From assembly GCA_030605675.1 (NCBI GenBank), contig JAUWHV010000067.1, positions 1 to 5,270 of the forward strand: a stretch of 5,270 nt of DNA. Reading direction: 5' to 3'. Positions 4,808 to 5,270 of this stretch are shown piece after piece. This DNA is from Deltaproteobacteria bacterium (GTDB taxonomy: Bacteria > Desulfobacterota > Dissulfuribacteria > Dissulfuribacterales > UBA3076). The first letter of the stretch is position 1; each line of letters starts with the position of its first letter. Made by a program: the position numbers and the translations under genes. The notes under the pieces are model-generated. The model worked only from the letters and a program-made list of their open reading frames with translations. It was not told the DNA's origin and did no database searches.

Positions 4808-5270
4808 ATGAATATGTTACATGGACTGTTATATCCGGCAAGCTACCTTCGCCGGGATACAATGTTGCGGCTTGACCAGGTATTCTCCAAACTGACTTTG
4901 TTGGTACCTACAGAAGAGGACGTTAATCCACCTTCCCCATCAAGTAACTGCTCCATGGAAATTGAGGCTACTGCGCCGGCCCCTCTGGGAGACAGGCTCG
5001 GCTGGTTCACCGGCCTTATCAGTAATTGGAAATCCTGGGCAGAAGAGATGGGCTTGGGAGAAAAGATTCCAGCCTCTACATTAATACGTGCTGCTGAAGG
5101 CGAGAAAGAATCTCTACAGGGAATTCTTCATACATTAAGGGGCACTGAAGTCCCTGACCCGCTCCTGGATGCGCGGATATTTCTTCAGCTTTCATTGGAT
5201 CTGGATAGACGTAATGACGAATTGCAAACAGACCTTGACAAGATGGTAATACATGAAGACAAACTTAAGT
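4808..5270 (+). CDS. Unrecognised protein, N-terminal part (3' end outside window)
   Basis: The frame is open from the ATG at 4808 to the window end, giving 154 residues without a stop. A good ribosome site, AAAGGA at 4795-4800, lies 7 bases before the ATG; a second ATG follows two codons later. I do not recognise a family. Residues 1-34 (HGLLYPASYLRRDTMLRLDQVFSKLTLLVP) look like a compact helical segment. Residues 39-60 are a Pro/Ser-rich linker. Residues 61-110 hold a tryptophan-containing segment (RLGWFTGLISNWKSWAEEMGLG). Residues about 117-154 (LLDARIFLQLSLDLDRRNDELQTDLDKM) are charged and helical and may begin a coiled coil. There is no signal peptide and no obvious catalytic motif. It is divergent from the DUF1232-HAD unit across 96 bases. 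Confidence 0.8.
   Translation, partial: MNMLHGLLYPASYLRRDTMLRLDQVFSKLTLLVPTEEDVNPPSPSSNCSMEIEATAPAPLGDRLGWFTGLISNWKSWAEEMGLGEKIPASTLIRAAEGEKESLQGILHTLRGTEVPDPLLDARIFLQLSLDLDRRNDELQTDLDKMVIHEDKLK

Overview
The window reads as ordinary bacterial chromosome of moderate GC content. It carries no rRNA, tRNA, CRISPR array, phage structural gene or transposase that I can see. The gene families (thioredoxin-fold protein with HEAT-like repeats, SLOG/DUF2493, creatininase, lipoprotein thioredoxin, soluble P-ATPase-like HAD phosphatase, DUF1232) and the interspersed hairpin repeats, especially the GTCATTGCGAG palindrome, suggest an anaerobic Desulfobacterota-like (deltaproteobacterial) or related genome. 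That placement is an impression, not a proof.

Layout. (1) 1-153, plus strand: the last 50 codons of an unidentified gene. (2) 158-290: a large palindromic repeat between two convergent genes. (3) 2070 down to 321, minus strand: a probable three-gene operon with a small acidic unknown protein, a SLOG/DUF2493 Rossmann-type protein, and a two-domain thioredoxin-fold protein fused to HEAT-like helices. A plausible sigma70-type promoter lies at 2115-2144. (4) 2158-2256: a low-complexity A/T-rich hairpin in the divergent intergenic region. (5) 2306-3025, plus: a creatininase-family metal-dependent amidohydrolase whose best promoter would start the transcript at or next to its ATG. (6) 3057-3202: a second inverted repeat whose right arm lies inside the predicted N-terminus of (7) 3117-3695, plus: a TlpA/ResA-like lipoprotein thioredoxin. 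(8) 4711 down to 3761, minus: a two-gene unit of a DUF1232 membrane protein followed 24 bases later by a HAD-family phosphatase. (9) 4808 to the window end, plus: the start of an unrecognised protein, transcribed divergently from the DUF1232 gene.

How they may work together. Two proteins carry a redox-active CxxC, one apparently cytoplasmic (HEAT fusion) and one membrane-anchored outside the cytoplasm (lipoprotein). They sit in different units and need not be partners. I see no clear single pathway and no obvious defence or mobile system. The most unusual points are the small-protein/SLOG/thioredoxin-HEAT operon, a repeat element that seems to supply coding sequence to a lipoprotein signal region, and three families of hairpin repeats within about 3 kb.
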